DNA of 64,000 bases from Branchipolynoe longqiensis (GCA_030323885.1 CM059198.1:55602417-55666416), one strand, 5' to 3'; shown: positions 41,589-55,400, counted from the stretch's first letter. Notes: a model not told the origin generated them from the letters alone. A program made the numbers and translations.

Positions 41589-42092
41589 TCTCCGTGGTGT
41601 ATTGTATTCTACAATTCAAAAGTAATATGTGAATATAAAGAGTTGTGTGAAGAATATATTTTGTATCTTAGATTAAAATTGTATCTGGTCATTTGCTTGA
41701 CCCAGCCTTCCGACACTCTTTCTAATGAGTTGTTCAGCAGTCCTGTCTCAGGAACAGGGCTGTGGGAGTAGCAAACAAACAAGACTTTTTTTAACTGTTC
41801 AATGTGTTTATTTACTACATGTGTACATAGATAAAGACTTCACACCCTACATTGTGTGAAAGAATCAAACTGAGTATTATTATAAATAAAGTTAATTCTA
41901 CAAAACTGGCAATAAATAAATAAGTCTTCGCTTACACAAACTCGTGTGAATAATTCTCATTTTATATGAGCTCGAATCAGTAGAAAATCTTTCCTCATGA
42001 AGCATCGTGCATATAGATGGATGTCTTTGTCCCGTGGTAGCTAGGTACCTATCTATTTAGCTTGGCTCCCCAACACAGTCACGTAGACCTTA

Positions 42093-42724
42093 AGGGCGCA
42101 TTCCATATACGCGTAATGCGTAATGCGAATGCGAATGCGAATGCGACAAAAAATCGAAACGCCTTGAAACCTATGAGCTACATTCCATACACGCGTAATG
42201 CGTAATGCGAATGCGAATGCGTCAGAAATTCATTATCCCGATCGGTCCCTGTAGCGATCGGTGCGTAATGCGTTATGCGTCAAGCTGGATGTGAATAGAA
42301 ACCTGAGTCTGATGTCTCCATTAGTTTAACACCAGGAGAGGCGACTGAGCATTACTGAACAGCCTCACAGAGGGGTGCTAATTGGAAACACATGGTGAGC
42401 TGGGCACCAGGGAGACATAGGGTTAGGGGAAAGCTAAAAATGCTACCATATGCACAGAAATATGAATACTTATCTATAATTTGGTTATAATAAAGGTAGG
42501 AACCCCCATGTGACATACAAAATGTTACATAGATATACATGCAATATTTGGTCACATACAGAGCAGTATGGAGAATAATTGTTTATTTTTATTTTTTAAA
42601 TATAGCCAGTCGTGCGCCACATAACGCATTACGCATTACGCGTATATGGAATGCTGGCATTCGCATAACGCATAACGCGTAACGCATAACGCATTACGCA
42701 TTACGCGTATATGGAATGCGCCCT
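42093..42724. mobile_element. PIF/Harbinger-like MITE (family F3) with TTA target duplication
   Basis: Inverted ends AGGGCGCATTCCATATAC; TTA at 42090-42092 and 42725-42727. Subterminal arrays of GCGTAATGC and GCGAATGC words. Located between the 3' ends of the two genes. Confidence 0.82.
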
Positions 42725-43112
42725 TTAGGCTTGGCACAAAGCATTACGTCATTGGACCATATATGAAAGCCACGTAGGGATGGACCAGTGTAGGTGTTCC
42801 TCCACGTGGTGTGCGCTACTCTGCAGTGGAGCCATCAAGGCATTCAGCCCATAAGCTTTCAACACATTAAGCGTATAACATATACAAATCCTGGCATCTA
42901 TTTCGGGATAGATATTTACATTCCCAAAACACACATGATTAAAATAAAACTCTCAAATTGAGATGCCGGTACATAGTTATTGCACAATAAAACCGTAAAT
43001 TGATGCCCTATGGGCTTAACGCCTTGATGACCCCATCGCAGAGTAGCGCACGTGCGGCGGAACACCTACAATGGTCCCGACGATGTAATGCTTTGTGCCA
43101 AGCCTAAAGTAT
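42725..43112. mobile_element. Palindromic element next to F3
   Basis: The left arm TTTAGGCTTGGCACAAAGC continues for about 100 bases (through GTAGGTGTTCC and GCGCTACTCTGC) and is repeated inverted at 43020-43112. Further out, 42045-42085 and 43113-43155 also share inverted AGCTTGG and CTATCTATT blocks, so F3 and this element form a nested palindrome. Confidence 0.68.
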
Positions 43113-43249
43113 ATGCGACTGTACTGCGGAACCAAGCTACCTATCTATTATACTACAAACAGGAACCAATCAAAGCGAGGCTTGGGCCATCGTGTTGATT
43201 GATGATCGATGACCGCCAACGTGCACATGCGCATCGTGCGATGAACCAA

Positions 43250-43476
43250 CTAGAGCTCTTCCCGCGCCTTCGCTGCTTCTTCGGCTTTCTCCGGAGCGGG
43301 TTCGGCTGTGGCGGTGCGGCCTACCCCGTTGGTGGCGCTGCGCTGGGTTGCCGTGGCAACGCCCGCTGCCTGTGCCGCCTGTGCTGCTGCCTGTGCCGCT
43401 TGTGCCGCAGCCTGTGCCGCCTGTGCAGCGCGTTGTGCCATGATCGCCGCCTCTCTGGCTACGAGGCTCAGGTGCG
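43250..43476 (-). CDS. CASQ: Calsequestrin-like last exon: Ala/Gln tail and REEL terminus
   Basis: Acceptor TTGACTCACAG; two bases complete the Thr codon begun upstream, giving HLSLVAREAAIM, then three imperfect AAAQAAQ heptads, a Thr/Ala/Pro segment, and EKAEEAAKAREEL before TAG (43250-43252). The tail has about 75 residues and no acidic run like vertebrate CASQ. R-E-E-L at the C-terminus fits the PROSITE-type [KRHQSA]-[DENQ]-E-L ER-retrieval pattern. The exact phase match with the previous exon supports it; transcripts would be needed to exclude an alternative last exon. Confidence 0.75.
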
Positions 43477-46400
43477 CTGTGAGTCAAAGAGGGGAAGTCA
43501 CGTGACCAACACAGCTTAATTTATTCACAAGTAGAATATGACGTCATAGTTTGTGTATATATACAGTAAAACCTCTATAACTGACCACTTCCAGATATCG
43601 ACCACTCCCCTATATTGATCGCTGTATTTGGGTCCCAAACGATCGTCCATAGAATATCATTGTATTGATAAAAAATTTAAAAACCTCCCTAAATTGACCA
43701 TTTAAAGTCGGTCAATTTAGAAAGGTTTTGTACTGTATATGGGGCGTTCTCAGAAACTACTAAATGTATTTAATCTATCCCCCAAATTTTAAAGGCTTTC
43801 TCAATTTATATTAGATCAAATCAAAAAGTGAAAAAACTAAATTTCAACTCTGACATATACACAAAATATAAACATTCATATGAATATTGATTCAGCTACT
43901 ATATGAAATGTTTTCTCCTATTATTTGGAAGGTTTTCACTTTTAGCTTCCATGTCACCAACATGGTAGGCCTGAACAACTTCTGAGAACAACCCATATAT
44001 GAGCAGACTCAAAGGCTTTGGGGATCGCGCTTTTAGTATTGCTGCCCCGAGACTGCGGAATGCTCTGCCAGGATATATCACTGATTGTAAATCTGTTGGT
44101 GCTTTTAAAAAAGGTCTTAAGACACATTTGTTTAAATGTGCTTTTAACTAGGTGAAATTTATTTTCCTGTATATTTGTTTGTTATGTAAAACACCTGAGA
44201 ACGGCTTGCTGGATCGGGTGCTATATAAATGTTTTATTATTATTATTATATATTTGGTATCAAGCATTTATATAAATATTATGAGGATAGAACCGTTTCT
44301 ATTTGGGTCTCTGTGGCGCTAAGCAACCACCAATCTATCAATCAATCAATCAATCAAAACTCCCAAGTCTCCTTTTAAACAATGATCCTTCTTAGCTTGG
44401 TGGTTATATGCAAACAAACTCACTCATTGATGGTGGCGCCACCTGCCCGTCGACGCGCACCCTACCGGCAGCAACGGCCTCCAACCACAGGCTGAGGTAG
44501 GCGAGCTGGTCGGTGGAGTTCATCGTTGAAAACTCGGCCAAATCCGCCCAGGAGGCAGTGTTCTGAGGACAAATGGAAATAATTAGATTAACGCGTGATA
44601 GTGGTCTCCAACAAAAAAAAAAGCGGAAATCAAGCCGAGACCTTGGCGTCAATGACGAATTTCCGCGAAAAAGCGGACCGCCCCCCCCCCTTGTGTCGCG
44701 GTTTCAGTGCTCCGCCAGTTTCAGTTCTCCGCATCGCTTCTGTGCATGCGTCAAAATCGAACAGCATCATCTGCGCATGTGTCAACATCGAGCCAGATTC
44801 AAACCATCGCTGATCGCCGCAAATCGCCACACTCATACTGTCACTATAGTGTCAGTGTCACTAACCGTATACATTTAATATAATCTTTTCGGTAAAGATG
44901 TTTTCTATATGTGTACCAAGCGATTTGTTTCTAGGTGGTGTGGTTTTAGAGATATTTCACTTTTTCTGTATGAAGATTGCTCATGACCATTGACAATGCC
45001 TTGAGTTTGCCGGTACGCACATTGCAAAATATTATTCAAAATTAATAGAAATCCAGAACACTCACCATATCAATTTAATATAATCTTTTTGGTAAACATG
45101 TTTTCTATATGTGTACCAAACGATTTGTTTCTAGGTGGTGTGGTTTTAAAGATATTTCAATTTTTCTGTATGAAGATTGCTCACGACCATTGACAATGCC
45201 TTAACGATGCTGTTCGATTTTGACGCATGCGCAGAAGCGATGAGGAGAACTGAAACTGGCGGAGAACTGAAACCGCGACACCGGCGCACCCGCATAGACT
45301 TAGCACTGTTAGGGAATCGTGGGAAAACGTCGGAAGTCAGGTTTCAACTGTCCGTGTTGTGACTATATTATCGCCCATGCCTAACAAACCCTCTTTTGGG
45401 GTTTTATGTTTTAAGAACATCTAAGGTTATAAAGCAATCTGATTAAAGCGATCAACCAAGTATGTGGATCTAATAAAAAGGGCAGAAACTATCAAGATTA
45501 TCAGATGATGAAACTTTAAAGGTGCATAGTCCGATGATTTAGAATTTCTGCGATTTAAAAAGTATATATATATATTTAATGGAGTCTATATATATGCATA
45601 TATATATATACATGTATATACGTATGTACACATATATGTGATGTATAGCGAATTATGCAAGAATAAAGATACGTAAGGGTTAATTAATACTTTATTTGTT
45701 ATACTCCGTAAGACAAACACTGTACAGGTAGCTCCACCTACCCTCCTCACCTCCACCGGATGTAGACCAGTGTCAGTCGCACGAGTCGTTCTCAGAAACT
45801 ACTAAATGTATTTAATCTATCCCCCAAATTTTAAAGGCTTTCTCAATTTACATGAGATCAAAATCAAAAAGTGAAAAAACTAAATTTCAACTCTGACATA
45901 TACACAAAATATAAACATCCATATGAATATTGATTCAGCTACTATATGGAATGTTTTCTCCTATTATTTGGAATGTTTTCACTTTTGGCTTCCATGTCAC
46001 CGAAATGGTAGGCCTGAACAACTTCTGAGAACAACCCATATAGATTTGGTATCAAACATTTATACAAATAATCTCTCATCCCCACCTCCCCATCACCATG
46101 AGCCAACTGTCACTCTGCTCACTTTCAATACTATACATCAATATGTAGTAAGTTTATCGTCATAAGGTACCTTATTTAGCTTGAAGTAATTTTAATTTTA
46201 ATTTAAGTGGCTAACTTTGAAGATATTTTGAATGAAAACGTTAAATTAATTTTGGTATACATGTCAAATTGTTGACATAGGCTTCAGCAGTAAGTGGTTG
46301 TATTAAATTGACTAAGTATGCAACTAGTGCTTAATAAATGCACCAGTATCTAAGTTGGATATACAGGATAAAATCCAGATAAATGCTTTGGTTTTGAAAA

Positions 46401-49400
46401 TGTGCTGTTTTCATCGGACTATGTAGTTCTTTCTTTTTTTTACATTTTTTTATTGAGGCTGTATTTATACTGTCCATAGCATATAAGCCTGGGTATTCTT
46501 AGATCTATACACATGGTCTCAATACATGATAAAAAAACAGGGTCAACAAACATAACTACATTTTTATGCAACACCTCCACACCCACACCCATAGTTTAAA
46601 AAGAATAAAATTGTAATGAACAACTTTGACAGTAGATTACAATAGACTACATCACCATTCCAGCGGCATGGTGCATTGTGGGATGCGTGGAAGAAAAACA
46701 AACCCGTGAGAAGCACATGGCACATGCTAATACACTGGTTGCAGCTATGAAATGTGCTAGTTTCAGCTCATATCAGCTCTTGTTTGATACATAGGATACC
46801 AACTAAAACATGTATATAATAAATTAAGATATTAATCTTTTATCCAGCATTGCATTAACACCAATATAATCAGCACATCTTATGCCATGTGCATTTAGAT
46901 TTAAAGAAATCTGGGCACTCAGACTAGTGTTAGAGCCATAGCCAGAGTCAGTTTTACTTATTTTATTCATGTTTTTATTTATATCCTATTGTTAATGACA
47001 TATGTAGAACTAGAACATTAGTAGGGTTAATCATATATTGGTTATATATTTCTCTGAAACAAGTGTCTGTTGACACATTTGGCATTCTAATATTTAGAAC
47101 AAGAATTAATAATAGTGATGTGGATATCAGCCTGAAAACTCATTGCTTTGTGTGGAATTGTATGTTTCTAAGCTCAAAATGTTTAACTATGGCTAGTTTT
47201 GTCTTAGTTATATTTATCAGATCATTATATTACAGGTGTGCATACATGTTTATGCCAACTTGTTATGTATTTCTATTAATTTTGAATAAAATGGAAGTTT
47301 TTCCTACACGTATTGGCAAACTGAATGCCCGTACACATTTGCTTTGCTGCCAATGCCATTTTCAGCGCATGCGCAGAAGGAACGGTGATCTCGTCTATTC
47401 TACTGAGCAGACGATACTACTACTAGGAAATGCGCGGGAAAAATGGAAAGGCGTTGCTTAGATACTCACGTTTGTGACGTTGACAAGTCCCATCGCAGGC
47501 ATTGTGAGGTCAATCCCGAAAGTCGTCTGCCAGTAATCCACAAGCTGTTCGAAATGTAAAACTACATGTCAGATGTGTTCCATAAGTTACAAAAATAATA
47601 CATTTATTTAATCAGTGATTGCAGAAGCTTGCTTTTTAATTCTTTTAAAAGAAAGATGAAAAAATGAACATATTATTGAATTGGTTACCTATATTCAACA
47701 GGCTCTTATTGAAAATTGTTGCAATTCAATATTTTTGATTAACAACTGATTAAAGTTGCATAGTCCAATGGTTTTGAAGTTTTGTCATTTTTATGAGATA
47801 CATATATTAAATTGTTTGTTATAATCTACCTGACTTTCGTTTGAAATAATTTTATTTTTAATGGCTAACTTTTTAGCTATTCGAAGTGCAATCATGTAAA
47901 ATTAGTTTTGGCAAGCATGCCAAAATTCTGACAAAATAGGGTTCAGTAGTAACAGGTTCTATTCAATTCCCCGAGGTATTCCCTTCTATGTGGCGAGAAA
48001 ATGTTAAAAAAATGCACAAGTATCTAAGTTAGATATGTAGAATCAAATCTAGGTCAGTGTCTTGGTTTTGACAATTTGATGTTTTTATCAGACTACGCAG
48101 CTTTAATTCCGTTGGATGTGAGTTTAAACTCGAGGCAGTAAGAGTTATTAATATGTATCTTTTTTTTTTTTTTTTAAGATCGATAAAAGAAGAAGAAAAA
48201 GATGGATGATTCTATGTTTATTAACCAGAATCGATGGAATCCCCATATCCGCACAAAGGCATGCAGAAACCCAACCCATGACACATTGTTTGGAATGATA
48301 CAAACAAATATACAAACCATATGCATCCATTAAACTCAACTCCCTTATATTATTTATGATTAATCAATATAATTACTGCAGCGTTGCCCAACCTATTTCC
48401 CGCCAGACTGTTTTGTTTCCCGGACATAATCGACCTCCCATATGGTCTAGTGGTTAGGATTCCTGCCTTTCACGCAGGTGGCCCGGGTTCGATTCCCGGT
48501 GTGGGAAGTAACTTTTTTTTTGTCATGCGGTGGCGCCGCCTAGCGGATACTTGCAGCATCAATCTCCGAGCAGACTGACTACATACAGACAACAGTGTGT
48601 TTGCTGACTATTCTCTTACAACACTGTGATAATCTATTTACGTATTATATTTATTAAATAAATTGTTTGAAGCACCACATTTAGAACACAATTTTTAACA
48701 TGGCTATATGTAATATGTCTAATATAAAGTAATGCTATGTGCAAAGCATCAGTAAAGTCTACGTCGAGAATTGTATACATATATGTAATATGCAATATGC
48801 AATATGTAATACGTAACGCATAACACATAACACATAACACATAATATTATATATTATACACATTATATACATAATAAAATCCTCTGGCGTGACTGACACT
48901 GGTCTACATCCGGTGGAGGTAAGGAGGGAGGTGGAACCACCGGTACAGTGTTGGTCTTACAAAGTATAACCAATAATAATAATAATTAACCTTTAGGTAT
49001 CTTTATTCGTTATACATCACATATATCTTCTGTAATAATATAATATTATTAATATATAATAGCTAATATATATAATTTTCATATGTCATAATATATATAT
49101 ATATAATAATTTATATATATAGCATATATTACACACTATATATTTAATATGCAATACATTGTATTATATTGTACACACATAATATATTGTACATGTATAC
49201 ATAATATAACACATATAAAATATGAAATATATATTATGCATATATTACATCATGCATAGAAAAGTAAATAAATGGGCAAGAGTATAAATTCAGCCGAAAT
49301 TATGTATGCACTATGTATTTAATATGCAATAATTGTATTATATATTACATACATAATATGTGCTATGTGTATATAATATAACACATAAAATATGAATAAT

Positions 49401-52400
49401 AATATAACACATAAAATATGAATATAGTACGTATAATTTATTATACAGGTATAAATAGGCGGAGTATCTTATTATTATTATTTATTCCATCATTTACTTC
49501 GATATATTATTATTCCAATCGCTGACTTTTCCGGATTTGCCCCGGTTGCCTACTACTAGTGCCACCACCGGGCGCTTTTCTCACCAATCCGCCCGGGCAA
49601 GCCACTTCCACACTGGATTTCAAACTGGACGGACTGACTGCTGGACGGACTGACTTCCACACTGGACGGACTGACTGCTGGCTGCTGACTTCACTGACCA
49701 CAGTCTACTTCCTACCTGTGTGTTTACTTCTGCCGGTCGTCCGAGCCAGCGGACGACGAGAACCTGAGACTGCGCTCGACGATGTGTGTCGTTTCTACAT
49801 GAACAAGGAGGATCGATCTCTTCAAGCGGATGACGTTATCGTAAAAACATTTATAGATCGACCGTTTCTCGGCTCGACACTCGTGTTACAGATGCCTACA
49901 TACTGCGTGTTTGTCGACCTCCTCCTGCGTGTTGGAACAGCACGATCGACGTGAATCGACGAGACGATTCAGGAGTGCAAAACAGTTAACTAGCAACTTA
50001 AGCAGGAAAATTGGAATCCCCATCGACTAAACAAGTCAAGTTTATCTGAATATTTGATTCATTGACTTTCTGCTTTCTTCATTATGTTTGACCATCTCTA
50101 TGTGCAGCGAATATGATTGTCGAGTATCCTGTTGACATTATGCACGTACTTGTAATGTTTGCATCCAGTTCTAGTTCAAATTAACCGCCGTTATGCATAG
50201 GACGCTATTCACTTTACTGAGTGCGATAACTGCTGCTAATCCGCTTAACCATTGAGCACGCTTAATCCACTTAATGAAGCGTACCGTAGTACAGCTAGTA
50301 CGGTAGGTGGTTAAGCTGTATGATGCCAGGCCAAGGTTACTGCACTGATTGCGGCTTAACTCATAAACAGGACCAGATAACTTGTGCACGTAGAAGTATT
50401 GACACACTGGCCCAGGGTAGCATGACAATGCGCAGCGGCAAAGCGTCTTCTAAAAGCACGAGATCGGCAGCCGAGCAGGCCGATAGCGTCGACATGGACT
50501 CGACTACCTCAGCGATGTCAGGCCTAACATTGGACAACCGGGAACGGAATGCGAGGGAGGCGATCGACACAATTAAAGCCGAGATGAGAGTAGCCGACTT
50601 GGAGGACGAACTTGAGGCGCTGAAGGAGGAGCGGGAAAGACGACGAACGAGGCGCCGGACGACCGCGGCAATGGACGACGGACGACGGGGCGCCGACTTT
50701 TCCGCCACCACCGCCGATCGTACTTCAACCCGGCATTGAACAAGGGACGATAGGCTGCACGCGGACGACCGGACACGGACGACGGACGTCACTCTGCCTC
50801 CATCATCCTGGACTCGAGGATCGGACCACGAGGATGGACACTCGACCTTCGGGCGCTCACGTCGACACTCGTGAGGGTCGAGCAGGCGGAGAAGGCGGTC
50901 TTCTAGGTCGAGCAGTGACGGCAGCTCGTCACGACGCAGGAGAAGTAAGTGGTCTCTCAGGAAGTACGGGCACGGGAAGGACGTGCGGAAAATGAACGCT
51001 AACGAACTGGTAAAGGCTTCCTGTCAATGGTGCCTGGACATTCCCTACCTGGACATTCCGAGCCGACTACAGGGCGTTCATTGAATACATCAGCTTTATC
51101 TCGTCAAGAGCCAGGGATGACCATTACAAGGACATCGCACATGTGGACCACGTACTGGCTATCCGCAAGCTTGGTGAGACCGTCGGGTTCGTGGCCTTCT
51201 CCAAGGCGCACCAAGACGAAAGTATCGAACACTACGGTCCTCATAATATGAAGCCGAAGAAGGCCACAAACTGGAACCAAAGTGCGGGGAAGCTTTCACC
51301 GGGCAGGGCAGCGCGCAGGGCATGCTATGCATGGAACGGTGACAATGGATGCGTTCGTTCCGACTGTCGTTTCTCCCATGCTTGCTCTCTATGTGGCTCC
51401 AAGGGACACACCCGCTCGAAGTGCAAAGACTGACGTTTGAAGATTAGGCGATCTAAAAACGTTGGTTGCCAGACAGCCGAGCTGGACAATGCTGTAGTCG
51501 CTGTTATCGATTATCCCAATAACGCCCCCGACGATGCTGATTTTACCTCTGACATAACGAATACTGACGTTAATGCTTCTTTCCCCCGTGACATTGATCA
51601 TAGTACTGTTACCTTCGATGTTTCAGATGGGGGTGACGTGGTGGCTCTCGCTAATGTTAGTGAGACCCAGGTATGGGCGGGGGCATCGGGTTATGGTTTA
51701 CGCTGGCTGCAACCAGCTGGCGCCAGTCGTGGAGACCGCTTGTTCATTGAGCAAGGCGATCCTAGTAGCCTACTTGTTCACATTCGGGAACGGGAGGGCG
51801 AGCCACCCGTGACGATTGAGGTCACGAATGAGTGTGTGGTTGGCTCCTGTGGGTGCATCCATAATATCGCCGGTGTCGCTGCTCAGCTTAGAGCCTGTAG
51901 AGTCTTCGCTGAGCTATTTTTGCGGGGCGACACCGATCCCGATTGGTTATATATTATGATCAGAGTTACGTTCGGTTTCCGGGTGGTCAATCCCGGGTGC
52001 GCGGTGAGTTACACTCCAACGAAGACTCGCGGTAAGTCAGCCTGGGAGGGTGACATTATTGACAGGAAGTTTCGGAACGAGGAGCGTGATGGCGTCATCT
52101 CCATCATCGATGTGCCCGCAGCTTGTACCCACGATGCATTTGTCGTCCCTAAGGACGACGGCGGTGGGCGGGTCGTCATCGATCGTAGTATGCCCTCGGA
52201 GGTTTCTGTCAATAACTTCACTGACCAGGTCTGCCAAAAGTTTTCTTACAGAAGTCTGGAGGATGTTACAGACATGTTGGAGCAGGGTGATGCGCTAGGA
52301 ACCGTCGATATTAAGGATGCATACAGGGCTGTATCGATCCACCCCGAGGACCGGCAGCGCCAGGGTCTCTGATACAGGAGACCTGGTGAGCGACACTTTG

Positions 52401-55400
52401 CTTACTTTCTTGACAACCGCCTCAGCATGGGCCTTTCATCGAGCCCTTACATCTTCTCGGATTTTGTTGTTAGGTGCTGCGTTCGTGAGGGCCTTGACCG
52501 GGTAGTGAACTACTTAGACGACTTTTGTGTCGTCGGTGGTACCAGGCTCGAGGTCGAGCGGGGCCAGATGACATTGATAAGGATCCTTAGGAGGATGGGC
52601 TTCTTTGTGAGTTTCAAGAAGGTAAGCAAAGCCGACACCAAGGTCCGGTTCCTCGGGATCGATGTTGACGCCGTGAGTCTTGAGCTCAGCCTTCCTCAGG
52701 ATAAGTTATTGAAAACAAGGGAAGTGCTACACAGGCTCCGTGGGCGGAGGAAAGCCTCCAAGAAAGAACTTGAACGTGTTGGTGGCCTGCTTGCTCACTG
52801 TGCTAAAGTCATCAGGGGTGGTAGGACTTTTACCAGATGCATCTACGACTTGATGACCAAGCTAAAGCAGCCCTACCACAGAGTCCGACTGAATAAGGGA
52901 GTGAGGGATGACATCGACTGGTGGCTGAACTTCGCTAGCACATTTAATGGCAAGGCCAAGATTCTGGGGAAGTTCGCCCCCGTTATATCAACGTACAGCG
53001 ATGCTTCCAACTGGGGTTTCGGGGCCCTTCATGGGAACGATTGGTTGGTCGGCTCCTTCATGGGCGGAGCCAGCAAGACTCTTGAGGCCTGCGTCAGCCA
53101 CCACCATGTCATCCCCCCTCCTAACGTCGGTACATCACACATTAATGTCCAGGAGATGTGGGCTGTCTATGCGGCCTGCCTTCGTTGGGGTGCTGGCTGG
53201 GCCGACAGCACCGTCATGATCGTGACTGATATTGCTGTGGTTCAGGCAGCACTGAACACGGACAGGTCGAGATGTAGGGGCATTATGTTTTTTCTCCGCA
53301 GGCTATTTTGGCTTGCGGTTGAAAATAACTTCATCTTTAACTCCGTTTATATACGTAGCAGGCTTAATGTTATCTGTGACGCTCTCAGTAGATTGAATCA
53401 GAATGACAGCGTGGACAGGATTAGGACAGCTGACGTCGCTGGTGCACTATGCTGTGACCACGTCTTTGATGCCTCATTTGTTTGTTGCAGGGATATCGGC
53501 GCTAAAGGAGGAACATATGGGATATCAGCGCCAGTATTACGCAAAGAACTCGGCCATCGCGAGGCGGTTTCAGGTTCAAAAATATTTAGCTTATGTTGAG
53601 TCATTTAACTCATCTAGGGCCCCTATCCCCTGTTCCTGCGAGCAGGTCGCCCTCTATGCTACTTGGCTTGCCCGCTCCCTGAAGTATCGGTCGATCCTAA
53701 ATTACCTGAGCGGCCTGAACTATTTCCTGAGGCAAAACGGGGAGCCGCCTATTGACTACAAGGGTTTCGTTTTGGCCTCCACTTTAAAAGGAATCCGTCG
53801 GGTCAAGGGTGATGCACCTCGATGGGCGATGCCGATGCTTCCACACATGCTGCGAAGAATTTTCGCGCTCCTAACAAATAACCCAGGCCACGTTGCATGG
53901 AGGGCGGCCGTTCTATGCTCCTTTAGAGGTCTCTTACGGAAGTCGCAGGTGACCATGTCAGACTCTACCCTTCGTAGGTCTGACTTTGTTTTCTACGACT
54001 GGGGGATGCTCCTGACCATCCGACGTTCGAAGACCATCCAATTCTCTGAACGGGTGCTCGAGATTCCAATTGCCAGGTGCTGCGACACCGATGTCTGTGC
54101 AGTGCATTGGACGGAGAGACACTTCAGTCAAATCCGGGCGGACCCATCTGATCCCGCCTTCCGGATCCCATGCTCGGGCGGTCTCTCCTGTCCCCTCTCG
54201 TACCACGTTTACCAGGAGACCTTAAGGAAATTTGCCACTAGGGCGGGGCTTGACGCGTCCACCCTCTCCTCCCACTCCCTTAGACGGGGGGGTTGCACCT
54301 TCCTTGCTATGTGTGGGGCCACAATCGAGGAGTTGAAGGCTAGAGGGGATTGGGCCTCCGAGACAGTTTATAGCTACCTGCAGACCCCCCTGGGGACTCG
54401 TATAGTGAACGATTTGAGGGTGGTCGCGGCCCTCTGCTCGGATGAGTCGCGTGTTGGGTTGGAGGGAGACGCTTAGGCTTCTCCTTTGGCCTGTTATCTC
54501 GCTTGCCCAGACGCTCAATAAAAGTGTCCGACCCAACATGCATCTCTATCCTTCCTTTCCTACGTAGCCATACATTATAGTACGTATAATTTATTATGCA
54601 GGTATAAATAGGCGGAGTATCTTATTATTATTATTTATTCCATCATTTACTTCGATATATTATTATTCCAATCGCTGACTTGCCCGGATTTGCCCCGGTT
54701 GCCTACTACTAGCGCCACCACCGGGCGCTTTTCTCACCAATCCGCCCGGGCAAGCCACCTCCACACTGGATTTCAAACTTTTACCGGTATGCCTGTTATC
54801 TCGCTTGCCCAGACGCTCAATAAAAGTGTCCGACCCAACACGCGTCTCTATCCTTCCTTTCCTACGTAGCCATACTTTATATATATATATTATGTATATA
54901 TTATAGATTATATATACATAATATCTACATAACGTATACATTATTTATTATATATATGATAATGATATATTAGATATTATATATTGAATATTAATATTAT
55001 TATGCATAGACAAGTAGATAATTGGATAAGAGTACAAATTCTGCCGAAATTAACTAGAGGCTGGTGCTTTGGGTGACACGTGACACACTGACTGACCGTG
55101 GGGAACTCCTCCGGGTCAATCAGCAGAACCATCTTGTCCGTGGTGTTTCGCAGCAGTCCAAACTTGGCCATGTTCTTCAGCGTCTTGTAGAGGGCGCTGC
55201 CGCCGGCAGACCGGGGCCGCACGAACGCCACTACGCGGGACTCGTCCGCACTACCCTGGAATTGGAAACACACATGGCACTTGCCCATGAGATGTTTAGT
55301 TGGCGTCACACAAACTTGACAAAGGGTACTTGTTTGCGCGTTTGTGGTTTTACATCCTGGCAACATCCAATGCAGTGGTGAGGCATTAGATGGTGCTGCG

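Larger units (their letters stand above)
49423..54875 (+). mobile_element. Ngaro-type (DIRS order) tyrosine-recombinase retrotransposon
   Basis: About 5.45 kb, inserted in an AT-rich stretch of a calsequestrin-gene intron, opposite to the gene. It has split direct repeats in the order A1 (49423-49626), coding region, B1 (54489-54573), A2 (54576-54779), B2 (54791-54875), the layout known for Ngaro elements. Coding order is gag-like, reverse transcriptase plus RNase H, then tyrosine recombinase overlapping the RT frame. I counted about four differences between A1 and A2 over 204 bp, so the insertion looks recent. Coding damage: frame breaks in gag and one in-frame TGA in RT. The B repeat contains AATAAA. 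No target-site duplication is seen. Confidence 0.92.

Noticed and set aside
43199..43519. Plus-strand and alternative minus-strand frames over the last calsequestrin-like exon
   Set aside because: Shadows of a GC-rich exon. Only the minus frame ending REEL joins in phase to the upstream exon.
47063..47461. A 132-codon open frame
   Set aside because: Lies almost wholly within an F1 MITE; no recognisable domain.
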